From: CATQHL01 sp965242895
GTDB lineage: Bacteria > Actinomycetota > Acidimicrobiia > Acidimicrobiales > CATQHL01
NCBI GenBank assembly: GCA_965242895.1
Contig: OZ251507.1
Span: 2,666,001 to 2,730,000, forward strand
DNA: 64,000 nt
Direction: 5' to 3'
Both the position numbers and the translations under genes were made by a program. The notes under the pieces are model-generated. The model did no database searches. It was not told the origin of the DNA and worked only from the letters and a program-made list of their open reading frames with translations. Every line of letters begins with the position of its first letter. Position 1 is the stretch's first letter. This document shows positions 1 to 8,392 of this stretch, piece by piece.

Positions 1-1
1 C

Positions 2-82
2 CAGTCTGACGAGAAGCGCCCGAAGCGCCCGAAGCAATCCCCAGAAGCCAAAGCAGACGAGTCCGGCCAGCCGCCGCCGTAG
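2..82 (+). CDS. C-terminal tail of an upstream gene (partial)
   Basis: An open frame enters from the left edge and stops at TAG 80-82. It encodes a very hydrophilic tail rich in Lys, Pro, Glu and Asp (QSDEKRPKRPKQSPEAK, then ADESGQPPP). Such tails are common at C-termini, and the next gene starts only 19 bases later. No domain is visible, so the function cannot be assigned, and the frame could be fortuitous because only 27 codons are seen. Confidence 0.4.
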   Translation, partial: QSDEKRPKRPKQSPEAKADESGQPPP

Positions 83-101
83 AAAGCCCTAGAATCGAGC
101 G

Positions 102-1088
102 GTGAAGGCAATCGTTCTAACGGGTCGCGGCGCCCCCGAGGTGCTGCAGCCCCAAGAAGTTCCCTCCCCCGAGCCCGGGCCGGAAGAACTGCTCGTGGAT
201 GTGGCAGCCACTGCGGTTAACCGAGCGGACGTCCTGCAGAGAATGGGGCTGTACGCCGCCGCCCCGACGGAACTGGAAATACCCGGTCTGGAGTTCTCTG
301 GACGCGTCGCCGCCGTCGGGCGAAGAGTGCAGGAGTTCAGCGTCGGAGATTTCGTGATGGGCCTGGTCGCAGGCGGCGGCTACGCGCAGCGGCTGGTAGT
401 GCATGAGCGGGTTGCCATGCGTATTCCCCGCGGGATGCCCCCGATCGACGCCGCAGCCATCCCAGAGGTCTGGATGACCGCTTTTGACGCCCTGGTCTGC
501 CAAGGCGGGCTGACTTCGGGACGGACTGCGCTCGTCCACGGGGGAGGCTCCGGAGTGGGGACGGCTGCCATCGGACTGGTCAAGGCGCTGGGAGGAAGCG
601 TGATCAGCACTTCCTCGGCGGGCAAGATGGAGCGCTGCCTCGCTCTGGGCGCCGACCTGGCGCTGGACTACGCCAGAGAGGACTTCGCAGCAGAAACCAA
701 GCGCTTCACCTCCGGACGGGGGGTGGACGTGGTGCTCGACGTGCTAGGCGGGGAATACCTGGCGCGCAACTTGGCCGCAGTAAGGGTGGGAGGGCGCATC
801 CTGCAGGTGGGTCTGCTGAGCGGCAGCAAGGCCGAAATCCCCTTAGGCAGGCTTCTCACGAAGCGCGTGCATCTCATAGGAACGGCTCTGCGCTCGCGCT
901 CTATAGAGGAGAAGATCGTCCTCAGCCGCCGTTTTGCCGAGGAGGTCTTGCCGCTGTTCGACGACGGACGTCTGCGTCCCGTAATCGACAGCCGCTACTC
1001 CCTCTGGGATGTCGCCGAAGCCCACCGCTACATGGAATCGAACGCCAATTTCGGCAAGATCCTGCTTGAGGTCTCCTCTTTGCCATAG
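102..1088 (+). CDS. NADPH:quinone oxidoreductase, zinc-independent MDR family
   Basis: A 328-residue protein of the medium-chain dehydrogenase/reductase superfamily, quinone oxidoreductase (QOR/PIG3-like) branch, expected to use NADPH to reduce quinones or enones in the cytosol. The N-terminal GroES-like domain has the family stretch VAATAVNRADVLQRMGLY (about 34-51) and no structural-zinc cysteine cluster. The Rossmann fold carries VHGGGSGVGTAAI (about 145-157) and the DVVLDVLGG strand. The GTG start at 102 is chosen because the family N-terminus MKAIVLTGRG begins there. Length is normal. The natural substrate cannot be told from sequence. Confidence 0.85.
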   Translation: MKAIVLTGRGAPEVLQPQEVPSPEPGPEELLVDVAATAVNRADVLQRMGLYAAAPTELEIPGLEFSGRVAAVGRRVQEFSVGDFVMGLVAGGGYAQRLVVHERVAMRIPRGMPPIDAAAIPEVWMTAFDALVCQGGLTSGRTALVHGGGSGVGTAAIGLVKALGGSVISTSSAGKMERCLALGADLALDYAREDFAAETKRFTSGRGVDVVLDVLGGEYLARNLAAVRVGGRILQVGLLSGSKAEIPLGRLLTKRVHLIGTALRSRSIEEKIVLSRRFAEEVLPLFDDGRLRPVIDSRYSLWDVAEAHRYMESNANFGKILLEVSSLP

Positions 1089-1131
1089 CAGAACTTACGT
1101 CAAGCGATTTACAATAGAACATAGTTAGAAT

Positions 1132-1146
1132 GCCACAAAATGTGGC
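1132..1146. promoter_or_regulatory. palindrome upstream of the HTH gene (candidate operator)
   Basis: GCCACA-AAA-TGTGGC is a perfect 6-bp inverted repeat with a 3-bp centre, 33 bases before the ATG of the HTH gene. A -10-like TATACT follows at 1161-1166, so the palindrome would cover the -35 region. That layout suits autoregulation or another repressor site. The binding protein is unknown. Confidence 0.4.
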
Positions 1147-1179
1147 GAATCGCACGCACATATACTACACTTACTTTTT

Positions 1180-1443
1180 ATGCCTAAATCTTCCAATGAA
1201 ACCGAATGGTTGAGCTCCGGGAAAGCAGCGGCGCTCCTCAGCGTCAGTTCACGGACACTCTACAGATTCATCGACGAGGGTCTCCTGCCCGGGTACCGCT
1301 TCGGCAGGGTCATTCGTATCAAACTCCGCGACCTCGAGGAGTTCATTGATACCTGCCGCATCGTCCCTGGGACGCTCAAGCACCTCTACCCCGACCCCAA
1401 GCAGGAGCCTGACGATTCAGCGGCTGACGATCCAGCGACTTGA
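1180..1443 (+). CDS. excisionase-family HTH DNA-binding protein
   Basis: An 87-residue protein with one winged-HTH/MerR-like (HTH_17, excisionase type) domain at about residues 10-60: WLSSGKAAALLSVSSRTLYR followed by FIDEGLLPGYRFGRVIRI. The wing and the DLEEFI helix match the BldC/excisionase family. The C-terminal 25 residues are acidic and disordered. Its own leader holds a palindrome and a -10-like TATACT, and the ATG lies only about a dozen bases past the latter, so the mRNA may be nearly leaderless. No phage or integrase genes lie nearby, so a chromosomal regulator (BldC-like) is more likely than a true excisionase. Confidence 0.8.
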   Translation: MPKSSNETEWLSSGKAAALLSVSSRTLYRFIDEGLLPGYRFGRVIRIKLRDLEEFIDTCRIVPGTLKHLYPDPKQEPDDSAADDPAT

Positions 1444-1463
1444 ACGGTCTAAACGCCCAGCCG

Positions 1464-1508
1464 ACCGGATGAGGAACCAACCGGATGAGGAACCAGCCGA
1501 ATGAGGAG
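1464..1508. repeat. 16-bp tandem repeat before phoH
   Basis: Two exact copies of ACCGGATGAGGAACCA (1464-1479 and 1480-1495) and a diverged third, in the 91-bp gap before phoH. Each copy carries a GATGAGGA purine stretch that resembles a ribosome binding site, but all lie more than 25 bases from the phoH start. Confidence 0.7.
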
Positions 1509-1534
1509 AACGAGAGACGGATGACCTTCGACTG

Positions 1535-2497
1535 GTGAGTCAGCCGGCAGCGGCGCGGCTGACGGTCTCCGGCGCCCATCTGGTTCCTGCCCTGTTAGGG
1601 CCGGAAGACCGCCACCTGCGCCTTTTGGAAGCAGCATTCCCCGGCTCGGGCATTTACGTGCGGGGGAACGACGTGAAGGTTTCTGGGGGCGAGGCTTCCA
1701 GCGTCGTCAAGGTGCTGGAAGAACTGGTGCGCTTGTTAGGAGAAGGCCAGTCGGTGGATTCCCGCAGCGTGATTCACGTCATCGACATGGTGGCGGCCGA
1801 CGAAGACCCCAAGGAGGTGCTGGGGCACGAGGTGCTGCGTCGCACAGCCGGGGCTTCCGTGCGCCCGCGTTCGAGAGGTCAGCGGCTCTATGTGGACGCC
1901 ATCCGTTCCAACGTCGTCACGTTTTCTATCGGGCCTGCCGGCACCGGCAAGAGTTGGCTGGCAGTGGCGGCCGGCATCAACGCACTGCGTGAGCGTGAAG
2001 TGGATCGGATCATCCTGACTCGCCCTGCGGTTGAGGCGGGCGAAAACCTAGGGTTCCTGCCGGGCGATCTCACGGCCAAGGTCGACCCCTATCTGCGTCC
2101 CCTCTACGACGCCCTCTACGACATGCTGGGGCTGGCCGAAACCCAGCGCATGTTCGAAAAAGAACTGGTGGAGGTGGCGCCGCTGGCGTTCATGCGCGGG
2201 CGCACGCTCAACCGAAGCTTCATCATTCTCGACGAAGCCCAGAACACCACCCCCCAGCAGATGAAGATGTTTCTCACTCGGATCGGTTTCGGTTCGCGTG
2301 CGGTAGTGACCGGAGACGTAACCCAGGTGGACGTGTCAGGAGGACGCAGCGGCCTCCTCGGCCTAGAAAGCCTGCTAGGCGGCATCGAAGGCGTGAGCTT
2401 CGTGCACCTGAGCAGCAGGGACGTGGTTCGTCACGCCATAGTCGCAGACATCGTGAACGCCTACGACAAGGCCGACGCGGACGGGGGCTCCTGTTAG
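1535..2497 (+). CDS. phoH: PhoH family ATPase
   Basis: A 320-residue PhoH-like P-loop ATPase. Walker A is GPAGTGKS (133-140); Walker B is in SFIILDEAQN; VVTGDVTQVD is the sensor-like motif of the family. The N-terminal 100 residues match the KH-like region of actinobacterial PhoH (LLGPEDRHLRLLEAAFPG). In bacteria PhoH clusters with ybeY and era, as here, and is tied to RNA metabolism; the exact activity is unsettled. The start is GTG 1535. A five-codon reading frame (ATG 1521 to TGA 1538) overlaps this start and may couple translation. The next gene, ybeY, begins 34 bases after the stop. Confidence 0.92.
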   Translation: MSQPAAARLTVSGAHLVPALLGPEDRHLRLLEAAFPGSGIYVRGNDVKVSGGEASSVVKVLEELVRLLGEGQSVDSRSVIHVIDMVAADEDPKEVLGHEVLRRTAGASVRPRSRGQRLYVDAIRSNVVTFSIGPAGTGKSWLAVAAGINALREREVDRIILTRPAVEAGENLGFLPGDLTAKVDPYLRPLYDALYDMLGLAETQRMFEKELVEVAPLAFMRGRTLNRSFIILDEAQNTTPQQMKMFLTRIGFGSRAVVTGDVTQVDVSGGRSGLLGLESLLGGIEGVSFVHLSSRDVVRHAIVADIVNAYDKADADGGSC

Positions 2498-2531
2498 CCT
2501 TGCGGTCATTGCCCCATCCGACGAGCATCCC

Positions 2532-3167
2532 GTGAGTGAACAGGACTCCCAGGACGCAGAGGAACCTCCGAGACCTTCCGCACTCCGTCAAAGCCTCAGG
2601 GTGGGGCGCGTAACCGTAGATGTCTCGGACGAGAGGAGCACTTCGAGGGACGATCTGCCCGTCGACCTGCTCCGCTGGGGGCGGACAGCCGGCCGGGCGG
2701 CGCTGGCGGAGGGGGTAGAGGGCGAGGCGGAGCTGGGCCTGTGCTTCCTGGACGAAGAGGACATGGCCGAGTTGGCAGGCATGCATCTGGGCGCCCCGGG
2801 CTCTACCGACGTCCTGGCCTTTCCGCTGGACTTCGCCGAGAATTCCCCGGCGGGCGGGCAGAGCGCCGCCCTAAAAGGAGCACCCGCCTCGGAGGCGCTT
2901 CCCGCCTCGGAGGGGACGTCGCAGGAGGCGCTTCCCGCCTCGAGCTCGAGCGGGGCGCCGCCTCCGGCCTTGATAGGCGACGTGGTGGTCTGTCCGGCGG
3001 TAGCCGCCCGACAAGCCGCTTCTGCTAGACGAAGCCTGACAGACGAAATGAAGCTGCTGGTGATACACGGCGTGCTTCATCTGCTCGGCTACGACCACGC
3101 CGCCCCAGGCGAGGCGGCGCTGATGAGTGAGAGGACAGAAGCCCTGCTGAAGGAACTGAACCCGTGA
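2532..3167 (+). CDS. ybeY: endoribonuclease YbeY (with low-complexity insert)
   Basis: Zinc-dependent rRNA maturation and quality-control RNase, 211 residues. The zinc signature HGVLHLLGYDH is at 179-189, with the third His from GYDH. It is longer than the usual 150-170 residues because about 45 residues rich in Ala, Ser, Pro and Gly (twice EALPAS) are inserted between the LAFPLDF strand and the IGDVVVCP strand. The DNA there repeats 'gaggcgcttcccgcctcg'. The insert sits in a surface loop and need not destroy activity. The GTG start at 2532 follows phoH, and the stop overlaps the start of the next gene (GTGA), so phoH-ybeY-corC-era form one operon. Confidence 0.9.
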   Translation: MSEQDSQDAEEPPRPSALRQSLRVGRVTVDVSDERSTSRDDLPVDLLRWGRTAGRAALAEGVEGEAELGLCFLDEEDMAELAGMHLGAPGSTDVLAFPLDFAENSPAGGQSAALKGAPASEALPASEGTSQEALPASSSSGAPPPALIGDVVVCPAVAARQAASARRSLTDEMKLLVIHGVLHLLGYDHAAPGEAALMSERTEALLKELNP

Positions 3168-4420
3168 GGGGGGGCTGGGAAACCTTGGGGCTGGCCGGAG
3201 CAGGGCTGCTGATCCTCACCTCAGCCGTCCTGGCCGTGGCTGAGACCAGCATCACCCGGTTGAGCCGCGCCCGCTCTCGAGTTCTGGCCGAAGAAGAGGC
3301 TTCCGAAGACACACCTTTGGCCTGGCTGCTAAAGCATCGGCGCGAGGTCTTTGCCTGGGTGCTGCTGTTGGCGCTGGCCTGCCAGCTAGGTGCTGCTTTC
3401 CTGATAGCGGCATGGGTGTCGGAGCGTTGGGGAGGGGGAGGGCTCTGGGTCGGCTTCGCTGTGCAGCTCTGCGTCTTCTACCTGCTGGCGGAACTCCTCC
3501 CCAAGTCGCTCGCCCGCTCCGACCCTGAGCGGGCAGTCCGCTGGCTGGCGCCTCTGCTGAAACCTCTCAAGCTGCTCGTTCCCCTAGGACGCCTGCTGAG
3601 CAAGATAGGCATCGTGCGGCAGCGTTCGGAGTCGGGCGAATCAGTCTCAGAGGAAGAACTCTTGGCAGTGGCGTCCCAGGCGGCGGTCGACGCCAGCATC
3701 GAAGTCCAGGAACAGCAGATCATCGAGTCGGTCATCTCCTTCGGCGACAAGATACTCAGGGAGGTCATGGTGCCCCGAACCGACATGGTGGTAGTGCAAA
3801 AATCCTGGGGGATTTCCGAGGCGCTCGACTTGGCGCTCTTTAACGGCCTCACCCGTCTTCCCGTCTACGACGAGGGAATCGACGACATCCAAGGCGTCGT
3901 ACACGTGCGCGACCTGATGTCGGCTATTCGCGAGGACGGAGGCTCTCAGCCCGTGAGCGATGCGATGCGCGAGGCGCGTTTTGTGCCCGACACGAAGCGC
4001 TCGGCCGAACTCCTGCGAGAGATGCAGAGCGAGCAATTCCACATGGTCGTGGCTATCGACGAATACGGGGGCACGGCTGGGCTCGCCACCCTCGAGGACC
4101 TGCTCGAAGAGGTGTTCGGGGAGATCAACGACGAATTCGACGTCGAAGTGGCCTTAGTGGAAAAACTCGACGAAGGGCAATTCCGAGTGAGCGGACGGGT
4201 CGGGCTGGACGACCTCTCCGACCTGTTAGGAACCGAACTCCCCACTGGGCGTTGGCGCACTGTGGGCGGCCTCATCTTCACCCAGCTGGGGAGGCTTCCT
4301 GTAGAGGGCGAGAGTCTGAAGGTGAACGGCCACAGCTTCGAGATCGAGAGGGTGCTTCGACGCCGCATCGCCCGGGTGCTGGTGACGCCGGATTCCGAAG
4401 CCGCTGAGCCGTCGCCCTGA
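3164..4420 (+). CDS. CNNM/CorC-family hemolysin-like membrane protein
   Basis: A 418-residue membrane protein: an N-terminal DUF21 domain with about four hydrophobic segments (about 5-25, 60-80, 88-108 and 120-140), a CBS pair (about 205-330, containing VMVPRTDMVVV and FHMVVAIDEYGGTAGLATLEDLLEEV), and a C-terminal CorC_HlyC domain (about 340-410). The family is linked to magnesium or cobalt efflux; older annotations say hemolysin. The GTG start overlaps the ybeY stop. A ybeY-corC-era order is widespread in bacteria. Substrate is inferred only from the family. Confidence 0.88.
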   Translation: MRGGWETLGLAGAGLLILTSAVLAVAETSITRLSRARSRVLAEEEASEDTPLAWLLKHRREVFAWVLLLALACQLGAAFLIAAWVSERWGGGGLWVGFAVQLCVFYLLAELLPKSLARSDPERAVRWLAPLLKPLKLLVPLGRLLSKIGIVRQRSESGESVSEEELLAVASQAAVDASIEVQEQQIIESVISFGDKILREVMVPRTDMVVVQKSWGISEALDLALFNGLTRLPVYDEGIDDIQGVVHVRDLMSAIREDGGSQPVSDAMREARFVPDTKRSAELLREMQSEQFHMVVAIDEYGGTAGLATLEDLLEEVFGEINDEFDVEVALVEKLDEGQFRVSGRVGLDDLSDLLGTELPTGRWRTVGGLIFTQLGRLPVEGESLKVNGHSFEIERVLRRRIARVLVTPDSEAAEPSP

Positions 4421-4517
4421 ACAGGTCGAGACCCCCAGCGGCATTGACCCTCACCCCCGACCCAGGTGCTCTGGCAGGTTGCTCTGGCAGGGTGAAGATG
4501 GCCGAGATGAGGCATAG

Positions 4518-5495
4518 ATGAGCGGGGGCGCCGGGGAACCCAGGGACGGCGGAGGATCAGGGGAAGCCAGGGGCGCCGGGGGCGCCGGGGAACCCGGGGA
4601 AGCCAGGGGCGGCGGGGAAGCCGGGGAACCCAGGGGCGCCGGGGGCGGACAGGAGGGGTTTCGCTCGGGATTCGCCGCCCTGTTAGGACGCCCCAACGCC
4701 GGAAAATCAACTTTATTGAACCGGCTCTGCGGGCGGAAGATCAGCATCGTCAGCGACAAGCCCCAGACCACGCGCCGGCCCGTAAGGGGAGTGCTGAACC
4801 GCCCGGACGCACAGATCGTATTCGTGGACACGCCTGGTGTAAACAAGCCCCGCACCCTTCTGGGTCACCGCCAGAACGCCGCAGCCTCCTCTACAGCGGC
4901 AGACGTGGACGTCGCCTGCCTGCTCGTGGACGCCTGCGCCCCTTTCGGGCATGGTGACCGCTTCGTTGCCTCCATGCTGGGGTCAGACCTGGTGGTGGTG
5001 GTGAGCAAGATCGACAAGGTCTCCCGAGCAGTCGTCCTGAAGCAGTTATCGGCGGTCTCTGCTCTGGACGCCCAGGCCTATTTTCCGCTCTCAGCTCGAA
5101 CCGGTGAAGGCGTGGAGTTGTTGACGGACTACTTGGCCGACCGCATGCCGTCAGGGCCTCGCTACTACCCCGAGGAGATGTTCTCCGACCTGTCTGAGGG
5201 GGAGAGGGTGGCGGAGATGGTGAGGGAACGCCTCTTGCAGGTGATGCGCCAGGAACTGCCTTACTCCATTTCGACTCGGGTGACCGTCTGGGAATGGCCC
5301 TACATACGCTGCGAGATCATCACGGAGCGGGAATCCCAGCGCGCCATCGTGGTCGGCAAGAAAGGCGAGGTGCTCAAGAAGGTGGGGAGCGCAGTTGTCA
5401 AGGAACTGCCGCCCAAGGCCTACCTCGACCTCCGCGTGAAGGTGGAAGCCGACTGGCGCAACTCCAAAGAAGCTGTGGAGCGTCTCTTCGAGTGA
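4518..5495 (+). CDS. era: GTPase Era with Gly/Glu-rich N-terminal extension
   Basis: A 16S-rRNA-binding GTPase for 30S assembly, 325 residues. G1 is GRPNAGKS (about 57-64), G3 is DTPG followed by VNKPRTLLG, G4 is SKID (Ser replacing the usual Asn), and the KH domain near 260-300 has RAIVVGKKGEVLKKVGSA. Era is usually near 300 residues. Here about 48 residues of Gly, Glu, Ala and Arg precede the G domain, encoded by degenerate repeats of 'ggcgccggggaacccggg' (4520-4650). Translation could start later, but no good alternative start precedes G1. The gene is last in the phoH-ybeY-corC-era run. Confidence 0.92.
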   Translation: MSGGAGEPRDGGGSGEARGAGGAGEPGEARGGGEAGEPRGAGGGQEGFRSGFAALLGRPNAGKSTLLNRLCGRKISIVSDKPQTTRRPVRGVLNRPDAQIVFVDTPGVNKPRTLLGHRQNAAASSTAADVDVACLLVDACAPFGHGDRFVASMLGSDLVVVVSKIDKVSRAVVLKQLSAVSALDAQAYFPLSARTGEGVELLTDYLADRMPSGPRYYPEEMFSDLSEGERVAEMVRERLLQVMRQELPYSISTRVTVWEWPYIRCEIITERESQRAIVVGKKGEVLKKVGSAVVKELPPKAYLDLRVKVEADWRNSKEAVERLFE

Positions 5496-5662
5496 ACGAC
5501 GGTCTAGGGCCCATCTTGAGGCCTATTTGCTCGGCAGCCTCAGCGTGTATTTCCGTTCCAGATACGCCGATGTTCCCTTGCTGAAGAGGTTAAAATCAGG
5601 GGAAAGCGAAATAGGAAACAACTAGGGAGCCCAACTAAGGGGCATGGATTGGAGGTTCAGGT

Positions 5663-6271
5663 ATGACCATCACCAATGAGACCGAATTACGTACCGTCTA
5701 CCGCCCTCCGGCGCCTCGGGCTGCCCAAAAGGTTCTTGACCATCTAGACGTTCACTGCCGAAACTTCATCTCCATGTCGCCCTTCTGCGTCCTGAGTTCC
5801 GCAGACGCAGCAGGCTGCGCCGACGCCTCGCCCAGAGGCGACCCACCCGGTTTCGTGCATGTGCTCGACGAGAAGACGCTGATGCTTCCCGACCGCCCCG
5901 GGAACAATCAGATCGATTCTCTTCAGAACATCGTCGAAAATCCTGGCGTCGGGCTGCTCTTCTTCGTGCCTGGCATGAACGAGACGCTCAGGGTCAAGGG
6001 CAGGGCAGAGATCGTCGCAGACGCCGAGTCCTTGGAGCCCATGACCATCAGGCGCAGGGCGCCTCTCTCGGGGCTGCGAATTACGGTGGAAGAAGTTTTC
6101 CTGCATTGCGGACGTGCTCTGATGCGCTCCCGTCTCTGGGATGAGAGCGTGCAGATCGACCGCTCCGAATACCCCACATACGGAGAAGTGCTTGCCGATC
6201 AGATCGAGGGCGCCAACGCCCGTGAGATCGACAAGTCCGAGGACGAAGCCAACCGAGAGCGGCTCTACTGA
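5663..6271 (+). CDS. PPOX-type FMN-dependent flavoprotein, MSMEG_1061-like
   Basis: A 202-residue protein of the pyridoxamine-5'-phosphate-oxidase-like split-barrel fold. It has the features of the actinobacterial FMN-dependent PPOX subfamily typified by MSMEG_1061: ISMSPFCVLSSAD, ASPRGDPPGFVHVLD, LMLPDRPGNNQIDSLQNI and VGLLFFVPGMNETLRVKGRA. The family binds FMN or F420 and reduces unknown small substrates. The ATG at 5663 is preceded by GGAGG at 5651-5655. The 167-bp gap upstream should hold its promoter; a perfect hairpin follows the stop. Confidence 0.85.
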   Translation: MTITNETELRTVYRPPAPRAAQKVLDHLDVHCRNFISMSPFCVLSSADAAGCADASPRGDPPGFVHVLDEKTLMLPDRPGNNQIDSLQNIVENPGVGLLFFVPGMNETLRVKGRAEIVADAESLEPMTIRRRAPLSGLRITVEEVFLHCGRALMRSRLWDESVQIDRSEYPTYGEVLADQIEGANAREIDKSEDEANRERLY

Positions 6272-6296
6272 GAGCGGCAAGCCGCCTTGCCGCTCT
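6271..6296 (+). terminator. strong hairpin after the PPOX gene
   Basis: AGAGCGGCAAG (6271-6281), loop CCGC, CTTGCCGCTCT (6286-6296): a perfect 11-bp stem beginning at the last base of the stop codon. There is no T-run, only CTCCCCCCTCTTCCCC, so it is a hairpin-type terminator between convergent genes and may serve dinG from the other side. The remaining 90 bp to dinG are pure C/G low-complexity sequence. Confidence 0.7.
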
Positions 6297-6386
6297 GCTC
6301 CCCCCTCTTCCCCGCTCAGCCCGCCCCGCCGCCCAGCCCCCAGCAGCCCGCCCCGCCGCGCCGCTCGCTCCGCCGCGCCCGCCCCC

Positions 6387-8339
6387 TCAGGAGTTTTCGC
6401 GGCGTATGTCTTCTAGAAAGGCGATCACTTCGTCCTTGGTGGTCGTCCGCTTGAACGGAGGCATCTGCTCGAGGACTTCCTCGCGATAGTTGGCCTTGGG
6501 CAGCCGCGGATCCAACAGCGCAACCACCCCTCTGTCCTCAGAATTCCGGATCAGGCGCCCCGCCCCCTGAGCTAGCAGTAAAGCGCAGTGCGGCAGGTCG
6601 ACCTGGGTGAAGGCCTCATCGCTGCCTGCGTGCGCTCTCCGTGCGTTAAGCAGCGGGTCGCTCATGTTCGGGAACGGCAGTTTGTCGAGCGCAACCAGTG
6701 ACAGCGACGGCCCTGGCACGTCCACTCCCTGCCAGAAGGTCATGGTCGCAAAAAGACACGCCTGCTCATCTTCGCTGAACTTCCTGAGGAGCTCAGGTGC
6801 GGAAGTGCTCTGGGAGGTCTCCTGCCGCAGCAGCGGCCAGTTCAGGCGCTCTTTCAGCTCCTCATAGACTTTTTCCAGAACCCGCCAACTCGTGAACAGA
6901 GCCAGCGTGCGCCCTCCGGCTGCGTTGATCAGTTCCTCCAGTTCGTCGGCGACTGCCCCGTCACGCCGGTCGGGATTTCCCCTCGGATCGGGAAGGTGCG
7001 CAGCGCAGTAGAGCAGACCTGCACGCCGATAGTCAAAAGGGCTTCCTACGTCGACGTATTCGTGGTTAGCGTCTTCGAATCCGAGGCGCTCCGGCGTCGT
7101 TTCCGGCAGGGTGGCCGAGGTGAGTATCACGGTCGCCCCTCTGTAGAGGTTGTCCCCCAGCAATTCCGCAACGTCGAGAGGGGCTAGGCGCAAGTGGTGC
7201 GCATGCTGATCCACGAACACCACGTATCCGTCCGGCGGGTTGAGTATCCGGTTGATCTCTTCACGCAGCGACCCGATGTTCGCAATAGAGCGCTGACGCT
7301 GGGCTTCTTCGCTTCTCTTGGCGGAGTCGGCGTCGAAGATGAGCTCCATCGTCTGGTTGTCCATGAGGCTTTGCTGAACTTCCGTGAGGCGCCCGCCCGC
7401 CAGTATCAGGGCGTCCCAGAGATCGGGTGCGTCTTCGGGCGTCAAGGACTGCTCGGCGTGCGCCCCGAGAAGTCCGGCGATCTGCTCCCCTGATTTCTTC
7501 AAGGGCGCCCCGCTGCCAGCTTCGAAGGACTCGACATCCCGTGCAGCTTCCTCAAAGGAGGATCGGCTCAGGGTGACGCCGGCGATGTTGGAGACGACTT
7601 CGGCGAATCCGTGAGCTTCGTCGATCACGAAGAGGTCGGGCGCCGGGACTGCCTCGCTTCCCGTCAGGGACGTCGCCAGCAGGGCGGAGTTCACGATCAC
7701 CACGTCGGCTTGACGCGCCTCGCTGCGGGATTGTTCGGTGAAGCACTGCTGGCCGTGCCAGCAGCGCGTCTTGCCTGGGCACTGCCGAAATGAGACGCTG
7801 AAACGGTTCCAGGTTGCGGCCGGCAGCCTGACGGGTGACTCGCTCCTGTCGCCGGTGCGTGTGTTCTTGCTCCAGTCGACGAAGGCTTCCAATTCGCTTT
7901 CAGACAGACCGTAGTCGTCGCTCAACAGAAGCCTGCTTCCGATCTCCTCCTCCAGCTGCTGCCTGCACAGGTAGTTGGAGCGCCCTTTGAGAACGACCCA
8001 GCGCAGCGGGCGGTCCTGCTTCTCTCCGAAGCAGGCGGGCAGGAGCTCAGCCAGAAAGGGGAGCTCTTTCTTGCTGAGTTGGTCTTGAAGCGCCTTGGTG
8101 GCAGTGGCCACGACCGTCCGGCGCCCAGACAGGACAGCCGGAATCAGGTATGCGAGCGACTTGCCGGTGCCAGTGCCCGCCTTGACTGCTAGGTGGCGGT
8201 TCTCGACTATGGCACGGGCCACGGCCGCTGTCATTTCCTCTTGCTGACTGCGGTGTTCTCCCTCCCTGCCAAAGGCCTCCACGACCTGCTGCAGGGTCTT
8301 GAGGCTTCTGACTTCCAGATCGCTGGGAGACGAACTCAC
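6387..8339 (-). CDS. dinG: DinG/XPD-family iron-sulfur DNA helicase
   Basis: A 650-residue superfamily 2 helicase. Walker A is AGTGTGKS (about 56-63), the DEAH box is VIDEAHGF, and the C-terminal motif VI region is LAQGAGRLIRNSEDRG. Between motifs Ia and II lie four cysteines (one in SNYLCRQQLEEE, three in FRQCPGKTRCWHGQQC) as expected for the 4Fe-4S domain of DinG/XPD enzymes. It resolves R-loops and forked DNA in repair. It is divergent from uppS, with starts 54 bp apart. Length is normal for actinobacterial DinG-like helicases. Confidence 0.9.
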   Translation of the reverse strand: MSSSPSDLEVRSLKTLQQVVEAFGREGEHRSQQEEMTAAVARAIVENRHLAVKAGTGTGKSLAYLIPAVLSGRRTVVATATKALQDQLSKKELPFLAELLPACFGEKQDRPLRWVVLKGRSNYLCRQQLEEEIGSRLLLSDDYGLSESELEAFVDWSKNTRTGDRSESPVRLPAATWNRFSVSFRQCPGKTRCWHGQQCFTEQSRSEARQADVVIVNSALLATSLTGSEAVPAPDLFVIDEAHGFAEVVSNIAGVTLSRSSFEEAARDVESFEAGSGAPLKKSGEQIAGLLGAHAEQSLTPEDAPDLWDALILAGGRLTEVQQSLMDNQTMELIFDADSAKRSEEAQRQRSIANIGSLREEINRILNPPDGYVVFVDQHAHHLRLAPLDVAELLGDNLYRGATVILTSATLPETTPERLGFEDANHEYVDVGSPFDYRRAGLLYCAAHLPDPRGNPDRRDGAVADELEELINAAGGRTLALFTSWRVLEKVYEELKERLNWPLLRQETSQSTSAPELLRKFSEDEQACLFATMTFWQGVDVPGPSLSLVALDKLPFPNMSDPLLNARRAHAGSDEAFTQVDLPHCALLLAQGAGRLIRNSEDRGVVALLDPRLPKANYREEVLEQMPPFKRTTTKDEVIAFLEDIRRENS

Positions 8340-8392
8340 TTCCTAAGCCTAATAGCTGCTAATAGCTGTAGGTTGACCACATCGACCCCTCT

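Noticed and set aside
1180..1443. Phage excisionase
   Set aside because: The family name derives from excisionases, but there are no integrase or phage genes near; a BldC-like regulator is more plausible.
3946..4710. 254-codon minus-strand frame rich in RRPW and PRRP
   Set aside because: It is antisense to the corC 3' end and to the Gly/Glu-rich start of era; its composition is dictated by the era repeats.
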